Shown: one piece after another, positions 11,906-22,625 of the stretch
Position numbering within the stretch: the first letter of the stretch is position 1
How the letters are laid out: the number at the start of each line of letters is the position of its first letter
DNA from: Obelidium mucronatum
Lineage: Eukaryota > Chytridiomycota > Chytridiomycetes > Chytridiales > Chytriomycetaceae
Reading direction: 5' to 3'
DNA length: 64,000 nucleotides
Assembly (NCBI GenBank): GCA_025765595.1
Contig: JAIVFH010000006.1
Coordinates: forward strand, 124,001-188,000
Position numbers and translations under genes: made by a program
Notes under the pieces: model-generated
The model's input: the letters and a program-made list of their open reading frames with translations, nothing else
Database searches by the model: none
What the model was told of the DNA's origin: nothing

Positions 11906-13351
11906 ATGTTTCGCCTTACTCGCGCCGCCCAGCACCAACCACTCAACGCCTTCCGTCGGTCCTTTGCGTCTGTGACCACCAACGAGATCGGCGCCTTCAC
12001 TGCGGTACCATCAACATATCTTAAGTCTTGACCCAACCCCCTTACCCCCATCACTCCATCAACTAGGACGGCAAGAGAATCGTCTCCATGATTCCAGGAG
12101 ACGGTATCGGTCCAGAAATCTCGATCTCCGTCAAGAAGATCTTCGAAGCTGACAAGGTTCCAATTGTTTGGGAAGATGTGAACGTTACTCCAGTCTTGAA
12201 GAACGGAAAGACTGCGATCCCAGATGAAGCTTTGCACTCCATTAACCGCAACAAGATTGCTTTGAAGGGTATGCTATCGTCTTTTATGACATTCCTAGCG
12301 GAACTTCAACTCAACCAAAAAAAAAAAAACTCCAGGTCCCCTTGAAACCCCAATCGGAAAGGGACACGTTTCCCTCAACTTGACTCTCCGTAGGTAAATG
12401 CGATGCTGTAACAATGTTTTTATTTGGATCTCTGTCTGGTTCTGCAGATAAGAGGTCAAAAAAGAAAAAAATCTGACTTATCTCCTTCCTAGAACTTTTG
12501 ACCTCTTCGCTAACGTCCGTCCATGCAAATCTATTGTTGGTTACAAGACTCCTTTCGACAACGTCGACTCTGTCCTCATCCGTGAAAACACTGAGGGTGA
12601 ATACTCTGGAATCGAACACACTGTATGTAAGAGGAAATCGAGGGGAACTGCGTTTAACCTGAGGCTTTATAGGTCGTTGACGGTGTTGTCCAATCCATCA
12701 AGCTCATCACTGAAGAAGCTTCCCGTCGTGTCTCCGAATACGCTTTTGACTACGCCCGCAGCGTTGGACGCAAGAGCGTCACTATCGTCCACAAGGCCAA
12801 CATTCAAAAGCAAGCTGACGGTCTCTTCTTGGCTACTGCCTTGGATGTTGCCAAGAACTACCCAGACATCAAGGTTCAGGATGCCCTTCTTGACCGTGTC
12901 TGCTTGCAAATCGTTCAGGACCCAACTGATTTCAGCGACACTGTGATGGTTATGCCAAACCTCTATGGAGACATTCTTTCTGACTTGGGTGCTGGTTTGA
13001 TTGGTGGTCTTGGATTGACCCCATCTGGAAACATTGGTAGAAAGGCCTCCATCTTCGAAAGTGTAAGTTGATTATGTTCTCCTTGGTTTTGATTTGCCTC
13101 TAAATTATGGTTTCCCTATTTGACAGGTTCACGGAACTGCCCCAGATATCGCTGGAAAGGACTTGGCCAACCCAACTGCCCTCCTCCTCTCCTCTGTCAT
13201 GATGTTGCGTCACATGAAGTTGGACGACCATGCTGACCGCATCCAAAAGGCCGTGTTGAAGACCATCGCTGACGGAAAGTACCGTACTGGAGACCTCGGT
13301 GGAAAGGCCACCAACACCGAGTTCACCAACGCTGTCATCAGCAACCTCTAA
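11906..13351 (+). CDS. IDH2: Isocitrate dehydrogenase [NAD+] catalytic (alpha) subunit, mitochondrial
   Basis: Six exons: 11906-12004, 12067-12268, 12336-12393, 12493-12622, 12673-13062 and 13127-13351, giving 367 residues. The N-terminus (MFRLTRAAQ...FRRSFAS) is an Arg/Ser-rich mitochondrial presequence. The enzyme then follows the IDH3A/yeast Idh2 pattern: [12 protein letters not shown], the substrate loop [42 protein letters not shown] with the catalytic Lys, [17 protein letters not shown] with metal-binding Asp residues, and [19 protein letters not shown] for NAD binding. It is more like the catalytic alpha than the regulatory subunit. The reaction is isocitrate + NAD+ to 2-oxoglutarate + CO2 in the TCA cycle. 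Codon use is strongly biased (CCA for Pro, AAG for Lys), matching high expression. Confidence 0.95.
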
Positions 13352-13505
13352 AAAAAAAAGCAAAAGCATATATGAAAGAAAACGAATAGTTGAGATTTGT
13401 TCATTTGTTTCATTCTTGGTTTTGTGGGGTTTGCAATACATCAAAAATGACCTCCTCTTGATTCAAAATTATTATCAGCATCTTCACTTATTTTATTTTT
13501 CGTAA

Positions 13506-14267
13506 TCATGTATCGAATAGAGAAGAAGTTCGTTTCTTCACGGTATTGTCGCTTCCTTGAGCAGCCGGATTTCCAAATACAGTGGACAGCGGGAACACGC
13601 CAGTCAAACCCGAAACAGGCATTACCCCCATTCCCCATCCATCATCATATTCCTTCAACAATACAATTGTATCCCCAGGAAATAGTGTTAATTCATCAGG
13701 TTGGGTGGCGTTGTATCTAAACTGAACTCGTAGCACTGGTTGCTCAGGAGCCACAGTATTGGACACTCGCGAATCTTCTTCTTCCTGAGTAACTCCAGTT
13801 GCAGTACTATACAAAGAATTCATGTACCGTGTCGGTTGGTTAATCACCTCGCCGCCGTCATCCTGATTAGACCACCGCCGCGATATCGAACTCAATCGTT
13901 CCGCGTACCGAAAACTAGACCGCATCGAAGTGGGACCACCACCGTTCGCAGCAGCAGCTTCCAATTCATCGAGCCTTGCAACACAAACCAACGGGAAAGC
14001 TCCAGTTTCTCCAGAGATGGGATTCACTCCTTGCGCCCATCCGTCTTCGAATTTCTTGAGGAGAATAAGGTTGTCGCCTGGAGTGAGGGATAATTCATCA
14101 TCAAGTGTTCCTGTGTACGGATGGATGACTTTTACAACGACTCCGGTGGTGTTTGGATCAGATGTTGTACTAGTGGTGTTTGATGTGCTTGCTTCGGTGG
14201 GAGCTATGACAGAGAATTCTGAGGTTGCGGTAGGGTAAGTTCCGCGTGGTTGGAGAGGTTTTTGATA

Positions 14268-14321
<54 letters not shown>

Positions 14322-16103
14322 TTGTTGTTGTTGCTGTTGTTGCTGTTGCTGCTGTTGTTGCTGCTGCTGTTGTTGTTTTTGTGGTTGTTTTTGTGGTTGT
14401 TGTTGTTGTGGTTGTTGTTGCTGCACTTGTTGTTGTTGATGTTGTTGTTGCTGAAGCTTTGGCTGTTGCTCTTGCAGAATTGCCTTTTTGGGTTCAGCAA
14501 GTGGGGTTGATGGTCGACTTGAAGGACGGTCTTGTATGGGCGTTGTTGGTCGTCGCTCTTCTGGAAGCGCTCGATGCTCATACTGTGGCTGATGACCCTG
14601 GTGCTGCTGTTGGTAAGGCTGTGGTTGTCGTTGCGGAACCGGTCTTTGGGGCACTGGACGTGCTGGTACAGGTCTATTGTTTGCTTCTCTTTCTTGGGCG
14701 TCTTGGTGGTGGTGTCCATTTGCTGCAACAATAACTTGTGGTGGAGGCGTGTTTTGTAATCTTCGAGTGTACTGATGCGGCTCGCTCCTCGGGGGCGGTG
14801 TACCTGGAGGTGGTGTCCTCCTTGAATTGTACTGATTCGCATCCACACGCGGGGTTGGTGTACCTTGTCTCCCTGCATCGCGATACTCTGTCTCTTGTCT
14901 TGCTTGCCAATTTCTGTTTGCATTCAAGTTGTTGGCGTTGTGGTTATTAACGGGGCTTGTTGGCGATGTGGTGGTATATAGACTGTTGGTTTTGGGATCC
15001 ACAATGTTTGCATAGTTGCTGGTTCGGAAAGTGGGGTTATTTGTGTTGATGGTATTGACTGCGTTTTTGGCAATAAATTCAGCTGTTGCAGGCGGCTTGG
15101 TGTTGTACCCATGGTTTTTCTTGTCACCGTGTGCCTTGTATTGTCCGCCCCTCCCCATCGGAGTCATTGGAATTTCACCAGCATACACGCCTTCACGACT
15201 CTTTGAGCGAAACCCCGAAGCTCTAGAGCTCGCACGAATCTCTGCCCTACGACTGGACACCTCCTTCTCCCCTTTAGCCTTTCGCCAATACCAAAACGCA
15301 GCAATCACCAACAACATCAACACGAACCCTCCAATAATACCACCAATCACAATCGGATTCCTCAAAGAAAGCGAATCCGCATTGTTATTATTGTTGTTTG
15401 AAGGCGGCAGTGTGTCTGTATTCAGCTTGATTGGCTTTGGATACATTTGCCCTCCATTCAGGAACGGCAAAGTCTGCAGCCCACCATCCAGAGCGCCGGT
15501 GCAACAGGGCTCCATCTTATTAGCAGCCATTCCGCAAAACTGCGTAAACTGGTCTTTGGTGACTAATCCACAGTACAAAGATTCCGACGGAACCCCCACA
15601 AGACAAGTGGAATACTGGAATTCCAGGAGCGTCTGTTTCGATTCACTGCATGCATACAGCTTCGCAGTTATTCTCGACTGCGTCAACGGCGTAGGTGGTT
15701 TCACACAGGACCCACCGGGAGTTGTGAGGAGTGTGTTGTAGGAGGATGTGCTGAGGTTACATTGATCGGGACATAGAATCGGGCCTTTCGGGAATAGAGA
15801 TAGAGTCTGTGGGTTGATTGTAGGTGAAACTGTGCAGTTCCCAGTTTTGAGTGCGTCATAGACTAGCCTTTGGCAGAGGAGCGAGGCTTGGTATTGGAGA
15901 AGTCCCACGTTGGTTGCTACGGCGGGAGTATTCGTGCACCCGTGGTCGGCATCGGTGTAGCTATTGATGTTTTGTTGTAATAGAGCGAGTTCGCGAATGT
16001 CGTTTTGATCTTTCATGCCACTTTGAGGTTTGGAGACGGGGAATCCGTCAAAGAGGGGCCCGCATACTGAGTATGCATCTAGGAAGAAGCAGTTGGAAAC
16101 CAT
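13506..16103 (-). CDS. Membrane protein: Cys-rich ectodomain, one TM, polyQ, two SH3 domains
   Basis: Single exon of 865 residues. Residues 1-245 form a cysteine-rich, N-glycosylation-rich ectodomain (for example CFFLDAYSVCGP, CPDQCNLS, EPCCTG). A transmembrane helix follows at about 251-272 (IVIGGIIGGFVLMLLVIAAF) with basic WYWRKAK inside. The cytoplasmic part is Pro/Gln/Asn-rich and holds about 45 consecutive glutamines encoded partly by a pure CAG tract. Two SH3 domains end the protein: one with VIHPYTGTLDDELSL and the other with FRYNATQPDELTLFPGD; both have the ALYDY-like start, Trp (DGWAQG, DGWGMG) and the FP motif. The architecture is common in chytrid genomes and suggests a surface sensor or scaffold recruiting Pro-rich partners. 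No signal peptide is encoded at the start, so an unseen upstream exon or a 5' UTR intron (donor near 16194) is possible. Confidence 0.85.
14271..14318 (-). repeat. Pure (CAG)16 microsatellite inside the SH3 membrane protein gene
   Basis: Sixteen uninterrupted CTG units on the plus strand, read as CAG = Gln in the gene, followed by a long CAA/CAG mixed tract up to about 14480. Pure CAG of this length is prone to slippage, so allele length probably varies between strains. Confidence 0.95.
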
Positions 16104-16455
16104 CTCTAAGGAAAGGGATCTAAATAATCCTAAGTCTGGAGGGTGTGCCGATGATCAGTGATCGGAATGATCCTAAACGGGATAGGGTGAGTTACCTCAG
16201 TTGGAGAATGCGGATAGGTGACGATGTGCTTCTGCAGACTGCCAGACAAAGCCTCAATATTCAGTAAATGGATGAGTCTTGAATGAAATTTCTCGCGTTC
16301 TTGTTTCAAACTGCATCCGGGATGATGAAACTGAAGTGAAACGAAATTTTGAATCAAAACACGTGATTAACTTTGACAAAAAAAGTGATGGTAGCACACA
16401 CGCACGGCATGAAAGTATAATCGAGAAACCAAAATAATATAGAGTCCGAATAGTT

Positions 16456-18796
16456 TTAACCCACGCGACGCCGTTTCCTTCTGCCTTCATCTGCGCCGTT
16501 ACCGCCCTCATCAGAACCACCACCTTCCAAAGCACGCGTACGAGGAGCCATTCGCGCCGCCACTCCCACATTGTATTCGGCATTATCCGTTAAAATCTCA
16601 AAGCGGCAAGTCGGACAAGTGTTACTGGTTTTCAACCACGGCCTCAAGCAACTTCCATGAAACAAGTGCTTGCACGGCATTCTCAACACAGAAGAATCCA
16701 CACCTTCTTCCTCAGTAGTAGAGCAAGTAAAACAATCTTGACACACCACACACTTTTCTTCATCTTCAGAACCCTCATCGCTGCCTCCTTCCCCTCTAAG
16801 TTCCTCCTCCCGCTTCCTCTTTTTCCGCTTCATCTCTTCCAGCAAAACAGTCACGTCAACCACTTCCAACCCAGAAATGGCTTCTTCACTGGCAGGAGGT
16901 TGACCTTGCAAATGCAAACCACCACCCAATCCAGCACCAATGCTATTTATCAGCTCCATAAAAACCGCAGTCAATGCTTCAGGAAGAGCTGTAAAGTTCT
17001 CAGCACCTGGAGCTGGCTGTGGTTGCGGTGCTCCTGCACCAATTTCTCCAAGAATACGCGTTCCACCACTTCCCAAAACAGTGAATCCAAATAAACGCTG
17101 CTGTTGCGGTTGCTGCTGCTGTTGCTCGGTCGGCAATTCGTTGGAGGAAGCAGCAACTAGCCGTGAGGTATTGCTACTGCTACCACCACTACTACTGCTG
17201 CTACCACCACCACTACTACTACCACTACTAATACCACTACTATTACTTACACTACTTCGAAGACGACTATGGATTCCTAAATCAGGAACATCTCCAAGTC
17301 TTTGCTGAGATTGACTACTCTCCGCTACACTGGACTGCTGACCAGCAGATGCGAAACCCGGCGCAGCACCATTGACAATAGTGGAGGCATTGGACGGATT
17401 CATCCGCCTAGCGCCCATACGTATAGTTATCAAAGCAGTACGATTTGGAAATCCACCACTCTCTTGCTCGCTACCACTGCCTCCTCCAAGAGACTGTCGG
17501 GATTGTAAAATTCGTGTGATGCGTTCCATTTGCTCGGGTGACAGTGATTGACCTTGTCAAGAAGAAAAAAAAATAAAGAATAATAAGTCACCGTTTCTCA
17601 AAAAAACTACTATTGCAAAAAAATTTAATACCGCTCATGGCGATGATATTCGGAGTTGGGACAGGTGGCGCCGAGTTGGAAGCAGTGGGGTTGGCTCTCT
17701 CGGGCGCAGGTGCTGTTGCCGATGATGGAGCTGCCGATGATGACGCCATCGGGCTCAGAATACTAGTGAATAGCGACTGAATCCGTGATGCACTTGATGG
17801 TTGTTGTTGCCGCGGTTCTTGATTGCCAGTAGAAGAAGAGGACGATGACTCTTCCTCTTGGGTATTACTACGAGAGCTAGCAGCAGAACCTGTAACTCGA
17901 GCGCCAAGGTTGGCCAGGAAAGAGCTAAACACGCCACTACCGCTTCCACTACCACTACCAGCACCACTACCACTACCGCTGCCTCCACTCATACTATTGA
18001 GTCCAGTAAACGATACAGCTTGTTGTTGCTGTGATTGTTGTGCCCGCTGAGCAACGATTTGGCGTGCAATATCCTGTGCTAAAGCTTGCATTCCAGAGAC
18101 CCCATTCACGTTTGTAGCGGGCACATCAGCTTCGCCGGAATTCGATGTCCCAGTATTGCTGGTAACAAGATTTGAAATGAAGGGAATATTGCCCAATCGG
18201 GACAGTAATGGATTACTGGCAGGTGGACCATTTGTCGAAGACGGAGCATTACTGCCTATGGGTGTTTGCGATCCGAATAAAGATGAAAGTCCACCGGAAG
18301 ACGACAATGAATTGGCAGATTGGGGCACTGGTCTGTGAAAAGTGAATGATTGGTTGGAAGCAGCGACATTAACACTGCCCGCATTCCCATGATTATTCGA
18401 TAGAGAGCGCTGTATTGCTTCGAGAATCATTTGGTGGCGTTGTTGTTGTTCTTCCTGAGTCGACACATTGGTGCCTCCTTGAGGTTGGATGATGAGTGAG
18501 ATTGAAATGCTGTGGCCCTGATGAAGCGAATTCGCGGGCGGAGCAGTGGACGCGGCCGCAGCTGTCGATGGCGGAGCGTCGACTTGTTGTTGTTGCTGCA
18601 GCTGTTGTTGCACTTCTTCTTCTTGTTGTAGTTGTTGTTGTTGTTGTTGTTGTTGTTCTTGTTGGGCTTCGTGTCCGTGTCCGAGCTCGTCGTTCTCCTG
18701 CTGCCGACTCTCGCTCTCGGCGGCGGCCGGCTGTGCCGCGCGGGCGCGTGTGACTCGTGCGCTGGCCGACGACTCTGCTGGCTTCTCTTTTGACAT
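16456..18796 (-). CDS. RING-H2 E3 ubiquitin ligase with long disordered flanks
   Basis: Two exons, 18796-17632 and 17552-16456, joined at [10 protein letters not shown], give 753 residues. The RING-H2 finger is at about residues 650-705: CVVCQDC...C, then [15 protein letters not shown] and CPTCR, giving the C-x2-C...C-x-H-x2-H...C-x2-C ligand order. Everything N-terminal is low complexity (polyQ, Ser/Gly runs, [12 protein letters not shown]), with two short hydrophobic-amphipathic islands ([13 protein letters not shown] and [17 protein letters not shown]). A Lys/Arg/Glu run ([13 protein letters not shown]) before the RING may be a nuclear signal. A RING-H2 domain between disordered arms recalls nuclear quality-control ligase San1, but orthology is not shown. 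The gene is divergent from STE14 with only 49 bases between start codons. Confidence 0.85.
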
Positions 18797-18845
18797 GCAC
18801 TGATTTCCAATTTATTCTTTTATTTAGAAATATTTAATAAAGCAA
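18797..18845. promoter_or_regulatory. 49-bp bidirectional gap between RING ligase and STE14
   Basis: Only 49 AT-rich bases separate the two divergent ATGs. Unless transcription starts inside the neighbouring gene or a start codon is mis-chosen, both core promoters and 5' leaders must overlap here. Confidence 0.6.
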
Positions 18846-19882
18846 ATGGCAAACCGCGTCTCGCTGGCGCCGCCGCCCCGCGCGAACCCCAAAGACGCCA
18901 GCGCCCAGCCGCCGCCGCCGCCGCCGCTGACGCCGCGCCGCCTGCTCGGCCGCCTGGCCGACACGCCGCACTCGCACGCGCGCGTCGCCGTCGTGGCGCT
19001 CGGCCTCGGCGCGGCCCTGGGCGGCGGCGTGGCGTGGGCGGCACTGGCTCAGGTTTCTGTCCGTGTGCGTCTCGCCGGCCAATTGTAACAGCAACCATCG
19101 CATATTATTACAGACCGATCGCCCGCTCGGCCTCTACGCTGCCTTTCTCGCTCTCTTCCACTTCATGGAGTATCTGACTACCGCAATGCACAGACACGAC
19201 GTGGGGATCAATTGTAAGGCTCCCGCTCCCCAGAAACCTGCTTCTTGACGCTGTTTTGTTCGAAAACACAGCATTCGTCCTCAACCATTCGCGGCAATAT
19301 CATTTCGCTTTAGTCTTTGGACTCGTCGAATATTTCGTGGAATCTTACTTTTGGCCACAGTACAAACTGCTAGACAAATGGACTATTTTGGGCAAGTTTT
19401 CTGATTCACTGCAACTCAAATAGATTCAAGAAAAAACTGACTTTTTTTTGGCTTTTGCGAAGGCTGTTTTCTCGTTCTTTTTTTTCAGTCCCTGAGATCC
19501 TTTGCCATGATGAATGCCGGCGCGAATTTCACACATTTGATTTCATTTAGAAAGGAAGATGATCATGTCTTGGTGAAAGATGGTATATACAAGTGCGTAT
19601 TTTGTTTTGATTCACTTCCCTTTTGTTTTGAATTTTAACCAATTTTATTTTTTTGCAAGATACCTTCGCCATCCCTCATACACTGCCTTCTTTTATTGGG
19701 CACCTCTACTCCAACTTTGTATCCTTAAAAACCCCATCGCATTTGGCGGATACATATGTGCGCTCTATTACTTTTTCAGCACAAGAATCGAAATTGAAGA
19801 AGATGTTCTCATTCGCTTCTTTGGAAAAGAATATTTGGAGTATCGAAAACAAACATGGGTCCTCATACCAGGCATCCAATAA
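18846..19882 (+). CDS. STE14: Protein-S-isoprenylcysteine O-methyltransferase (ICMT/STE14)
   Basis: Five exons: 18846-19052, 19114-19213, 19272-19391, 19463-19592 and 19660-19882, giving 259 residues. The multi-spanning ER membrane enzyme methylates the C-terminal prenyl-cysteine of CAAX proteins such as Ras and mating factor. Motifs: FHFMEYLTTA, LNHSRQYHFAL, LRSFAMMNAGANFTHLIS, the SAM-binding YLRHPSYTAFFYW, NPIAFGGY, and the RIEIEEDVLIRFFGKEYLEY catalytic block. Intron 3 (19392-19462) appears to be a GC-AG intron: donor G|GCAAGT and acceptor GCGAAG. It is the only junction that restores the expected ILGCFLVLFFQSLRSFAM membrane segment in frame. Exon 1 is very GC-rich and encodes a Pro/Ala-rich N-terminus. 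Confidence 0.92.
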
Positions 19883-19903
19883 AAGTAACCCATATATATT
19901 TTT

Positions 19904-20893
19904 TTATTGTAGAAGATCGTCCAAGAATTTTAAATCGTCAGATTCATCTTTTTTGGCAGGTGCTGATTTCGTTGGTTGTTTTCCCGGTTGTTTTCCAGGT
20001 TTATCCATCTTGATTGACTTTGCAGATTTAGAGGGCAATGGATCTGACGATAATAGCAAGTCCAGTTCATCGTCCTCGGGTTCTATAGCTTTCTTGGGGC
20101 CTGATTGTTTCGATTTAATTGGAGGTGGTGGCCGTGACGGTGATGGCGATTTCTTCCGTGAGTGCTGTTTGGATGGAGCCGGTAGGACAGATGAAGTGGA
20201 AGACTGCAAAATAGATGATGCGGTATTTCTGTTGTGCTCTTCTGAAGGAGAAGACGGAGATGACGTCGGCAGGATATTAATTTGAGCCGAAACATTCTTT
20301 GTCTTCAACAGTTTCGCGTATTCAGGTGTAGGAGTAGGAGTGGTTGATGCAGGTTTCTTCTCGGGCAGCGGTTCTTGCTCCGAACTCAACAATGCCTCGA
20401 GTGTTTTCGCGTCGTCCTCAAACAGGTCCGCATTCAGCGGCAGACGAACGCGCAGCGGCAGAGTTCCCAGGGCGGCGTCGAGCACGGCGGCGTCCAGCGC
20501 CATCAGACGCGCAAAGGCGGCGTCGGACTCGGCGCGCAGCTGTGCGTTCTCGGCGGCGGCGTCGGCGGGCACGAACGGCGCGGCGTCGAGTCCGGTGTTC
20601 GCGGCGGCAATCAGCTCGCGCAGCGCCGCCGTCTGCGCATCAATGTCCGCGGCGCCGTCGCTGCCGCTGTCGCTGTCGCTTGCCGAGCCGCTGCCGCCGC
20701 CGCCGGGCGCAAAGCGGAAGCCGTTCGGCGCCAGCGGCCGCCGCGCGTAGCGACTGCGTTCGCCGTCGGCGTCCGCGTCCGCGTCCGCGTTCTTCGCGGG
20801 CCGCCGCGCTGCTTCGGGCACGGCCACGCCCGCCTTGCGCTGCTTCGCGAGCCACTTCTTGGTCGCTTCTTTCTTGTGCGCATCGTACTTCAT
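19904..20893 (-). CDS. Unrecognised charged protein, 329 residues
   Basis: Single exon. The chosen start is the ATG at 20893 (MKYDAHKKEATKKWLAKQR); the frame stays open a few codons upstream, but without another ATG. The N-terminus is a basic amphipathic helix, then GC-rich low-complexity Ala/Asp/Ser segments, then a Ser/Pro/Lys-rich region. Two similar short motifs occur near the C-terminus: DDELDLLLSSD and the extreme end SDDLKFLDDLL. These leucine/aspartate motifs look like protein-binding peptides, but I do not recognise the family. The gene is divergent from RACK1 with a 30-base gap and converges on STE14 (21-base gap), so it sits tightly packed. Confidence 0.65.
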   Translation of the reverse strand: MKYDAHKKEATKKWLAKQRKAGVAVPEAARRPAKNADADADADGERSRYARRPLAPNGFRFAPGGGGSGSASDSDSGSDGAADIDAQTAALRELIAAANTGLDAAPFVPADAAAENAQLRAESDAAFARLMALDAAVLDAALGTLPLRVRLPLNADLFEDDAKTLEALLSSEQEPLPEKKPASTTPTPTPEYAKLLKTKNVSAQINILPTSSPSSPSEEHNRNTASSILQSSTSSVLPAPSKQHSRKKSPSPSRPPPPIKSKQSGPKKAIEPEDDELDLLLSSDPLPSKSAKSIKMDKPGKQPGKQPTKSAPAKKDESDDLKFLDDLLQ

Positions 20894-20923
20894 TTTTCTA
20901 ATCGGCAATTAATTTCACTAAAA
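20894..20923. promoter_or_regulatory. 30-bp bidirectional gap between unknown gene and RACK1
   Basis: Start codons of the two divergent genes are separated by 30 bases of AT-rich sequence. RACK1 is normally very highly expressed, so its regulatory sequence probably extends into the neighbouring coding region or lies in its first intron. Confidence 0.6.
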
Positions 20924-22270
20924 ATGTCTTCTGCCTTGCACTTGCGTGGAGAACTTCAAGGTCACTCTGGATGGGTCACTTCCATTGCCACCTCTGTTGA
21001 GAACCCAGACCTCCTTGTTTCTGGATCCCGTGGTGAGTAGTCTTTCAGTGGCGGCAGTCTGGTTGGTTGTGCGACTCTTGCATCTGCAGTGCTCGGAATC
21101 ACCCCTCCCATCCCCACCACGCGCAGCCATCGCACCTGCCCATCCTCTCGCACCGATCCAATCTGATCTGATCCGATCCTTTTTCTTTGTATTCAGACAA
21201 GACCGTCATTGTCTGGCACTTGTCCCGCGACGAGTCCAACTACGGATACGCCAAGCGCGCCTTGACTGGCCACAACCACTTCGTCTCTGACGTTGTCGTT
21301 TCCTCCGACGGCCAATTCGCCCTCTCCGCCTCCTGGGACAAGACCCTCCGTCTTTGGGACCTCAACTCTGGAACCACCACCCGTCGTTTCGTTGGCCACA
21401 CCAACGACGTCTTGTCTGTCTCCTTCTCCCCAGACAACCGTCAGATCGTGTCTGCCTCCCGTGACAAGAGCATCAAGCTCTGGAACACCCTCGGAGAGTG
21501 CAAGTTGAACATTGTTCAAGACGGACACACTGAGTGGGCTTCCAACGTCAAGTTCTCTCCAAACCCAGCTAACCCAGTTATTGTTTCTGCTGGATGGGAC
21601 AAGCTCGTCAAGGTGATTATTTTCCGCCCCTTTTCCCTTTTTTCCGTTGGAACGAAAAACACCGCTTCGAAGTTGGGATGATGCAACAAAACTATTATAA
21701 TATTTGCTACTTCAGAGGGATCCATCTAACCCCTATGAGACAAAAAATTCCACAATGATTTCTGACACCAATTTTCTGTCCTCACTGTTTTTTATCCTCA
21801 CTCTAATTTCTTTGTTGAATTGTTTTTCTAACAACCAACGTTTTCTTGAACTGCAGGTTTGGGATGCCACCAAGTGCAAGCTCAAGACCAACCACCACGG
21901 ACACACTGGATACATCTCCACCATCACCATCTCCCCAGATGGTTCCCTCTGTGCCTCCGGTGGTAAGGACGGAATCACCATGTTGTGGGACCTCAACGAG
22001 TCCAAGCACCTCTACTCCCTCGAGGCTGGTGACGAAATCAACGCCTTGGTGTTCTCTCCAAACAGATACTGGTTGGTTGCTGCCACCACCAGCTCTGTCA
22101 AGATCTGGGACTTGGAAACCAAGACTGTTGTGGACGAAATCCGCCCAGACTTCAAGCCAACCAAGAAGAAGACTTCCATCCCACAGGCCATCTCCCTTGC
22201 CTGGTCTGCAGATGGTACTACTCTCTTTGTTGGATACACTGACAGCATTATCCGTGTCTACACTGTTTAA
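20924..22270 (+). CDS. RACK1: RACK1/ASC1, 40S ribosome-associated WD40 scaffold
   Basis: Three exons: 20924-21032, 21197-21612 and 21857-22270, giving 312 residues (family 315-320). It is a seven-bladed WD40 propeller: [17 protein letters not shown] at the start, repeated D-K-T-(V/L)-(I/R)-(V/L)-W blade ends, [38 protein letters not shown], and the characteristic [19 protein letters not shown] near the C-terminus. RACK1 sits on the 40S head near the mRNA exit, binds PKC and controls translation and ribosome quality control. Intron 2 carries a U24-like C/D snoRNA, as does the ASC1 intron in yeast. Intron 1 has an element shared with two ribosomal protein genes nearby. Codon usage is strongly biased, like the ribosomal protein genes here. 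Confidence 0.97.
21106..21136 (+). promoter_or_regulatory. Intron-1 element shared by RACK1, RPS4 copy 2 and RPS25
   Basis: Within RACK1 intron 1 the core GCAGCCATCGCAC, preceded by a CCCATCCCCACCAC-like stretch, is repeated in RPS25 intron 1 (about 40489-40518) and in RPS4 copy 2 intron 1 (complement of about 31403-31433). A regulatory role in translation-gene expression is inference. Confidence 0.55.
21670..21774 (+). ncRNA. SNORD24: Intronic box C/D snoRNA, U24-like (snR24/SNORD24)
   Basis: This lies inside RACK1 intron 2. Seen: a 5' stem strand AAGTTGG (21670-21676), a C box ATGATGC (21678-21684), a D box CTGA (21762-21765), and a closing 3' strand CCAATTT (21768-21774) that pairs with the 5' strand over 7 bp including one G-U. 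C-to-D spacing is about 88 nt, normal for the class. The internal segment AATATTTGCTACT (from about 21699) is complementary, from memory, to the conserved 25S/28S rRNA stretch AGTAGCAAATATT that U24 targets for 2'-O-methylation. The same snoRNA sits in the RACK1/ASC1 intron in budding yeast. The second U24 guide, upstream of the D box, looks diverged. Confidence 0.75.
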
Positions 22271-22625
22271 GTTTTGCTTTCGATTGAAAGAGTGGGGGTG
22301 GGCTTTTTGATTTGGCTCATTTCAGTGATGGGGGGTTTTTGGTTGGGTGGTTCTTTGACTTTTTAAGTCATTGGTTGAGAAGAATAAACAGTCTGTTTGA
22401 AATAACCCTTGTATTGTTGTATTGTAGTTTCTGGTTGGGTCCTTTTCTTAGATGTAGTGGACTGGGTTCATCTCAACATCGCACCTATGTATGACTTACT
22501 TGTTCTCGTCAAGACTTTCTCAATCAATAATAATAGAATTTTGAGTTTTTTTTATTGTTTCACACATTATTTGGGTTAAACCAAATCTACATTCATGCAC
22601 TACATTTTCATGCAACCAAAATAAA
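22271..22625. other. Convergent 3' region between RACK1 and RPS4 copy 1
   Basis: 355 bases between two stop codons, holding both 3' UTRs. AATAAA-like signals are present on both strands (for example AATAAACAG near 22383 on the plus strand). No ORF or RNA gene is recognised. Confidence 0.5.

Noticed and set aside
14246..14734. Plus-strand Val/Ala or Leu-rich membrane-like frames
   Set aside because: Translation of the CTG/TTG repeats opposite the polyglutamine tract.
16130..16357. Upstream coding exon of the SH3 membrane protein
   Set aside because: Joining it to the downstream exon with available acceptors breaks the frame or adds a stop. It is more likely 5' UTR.
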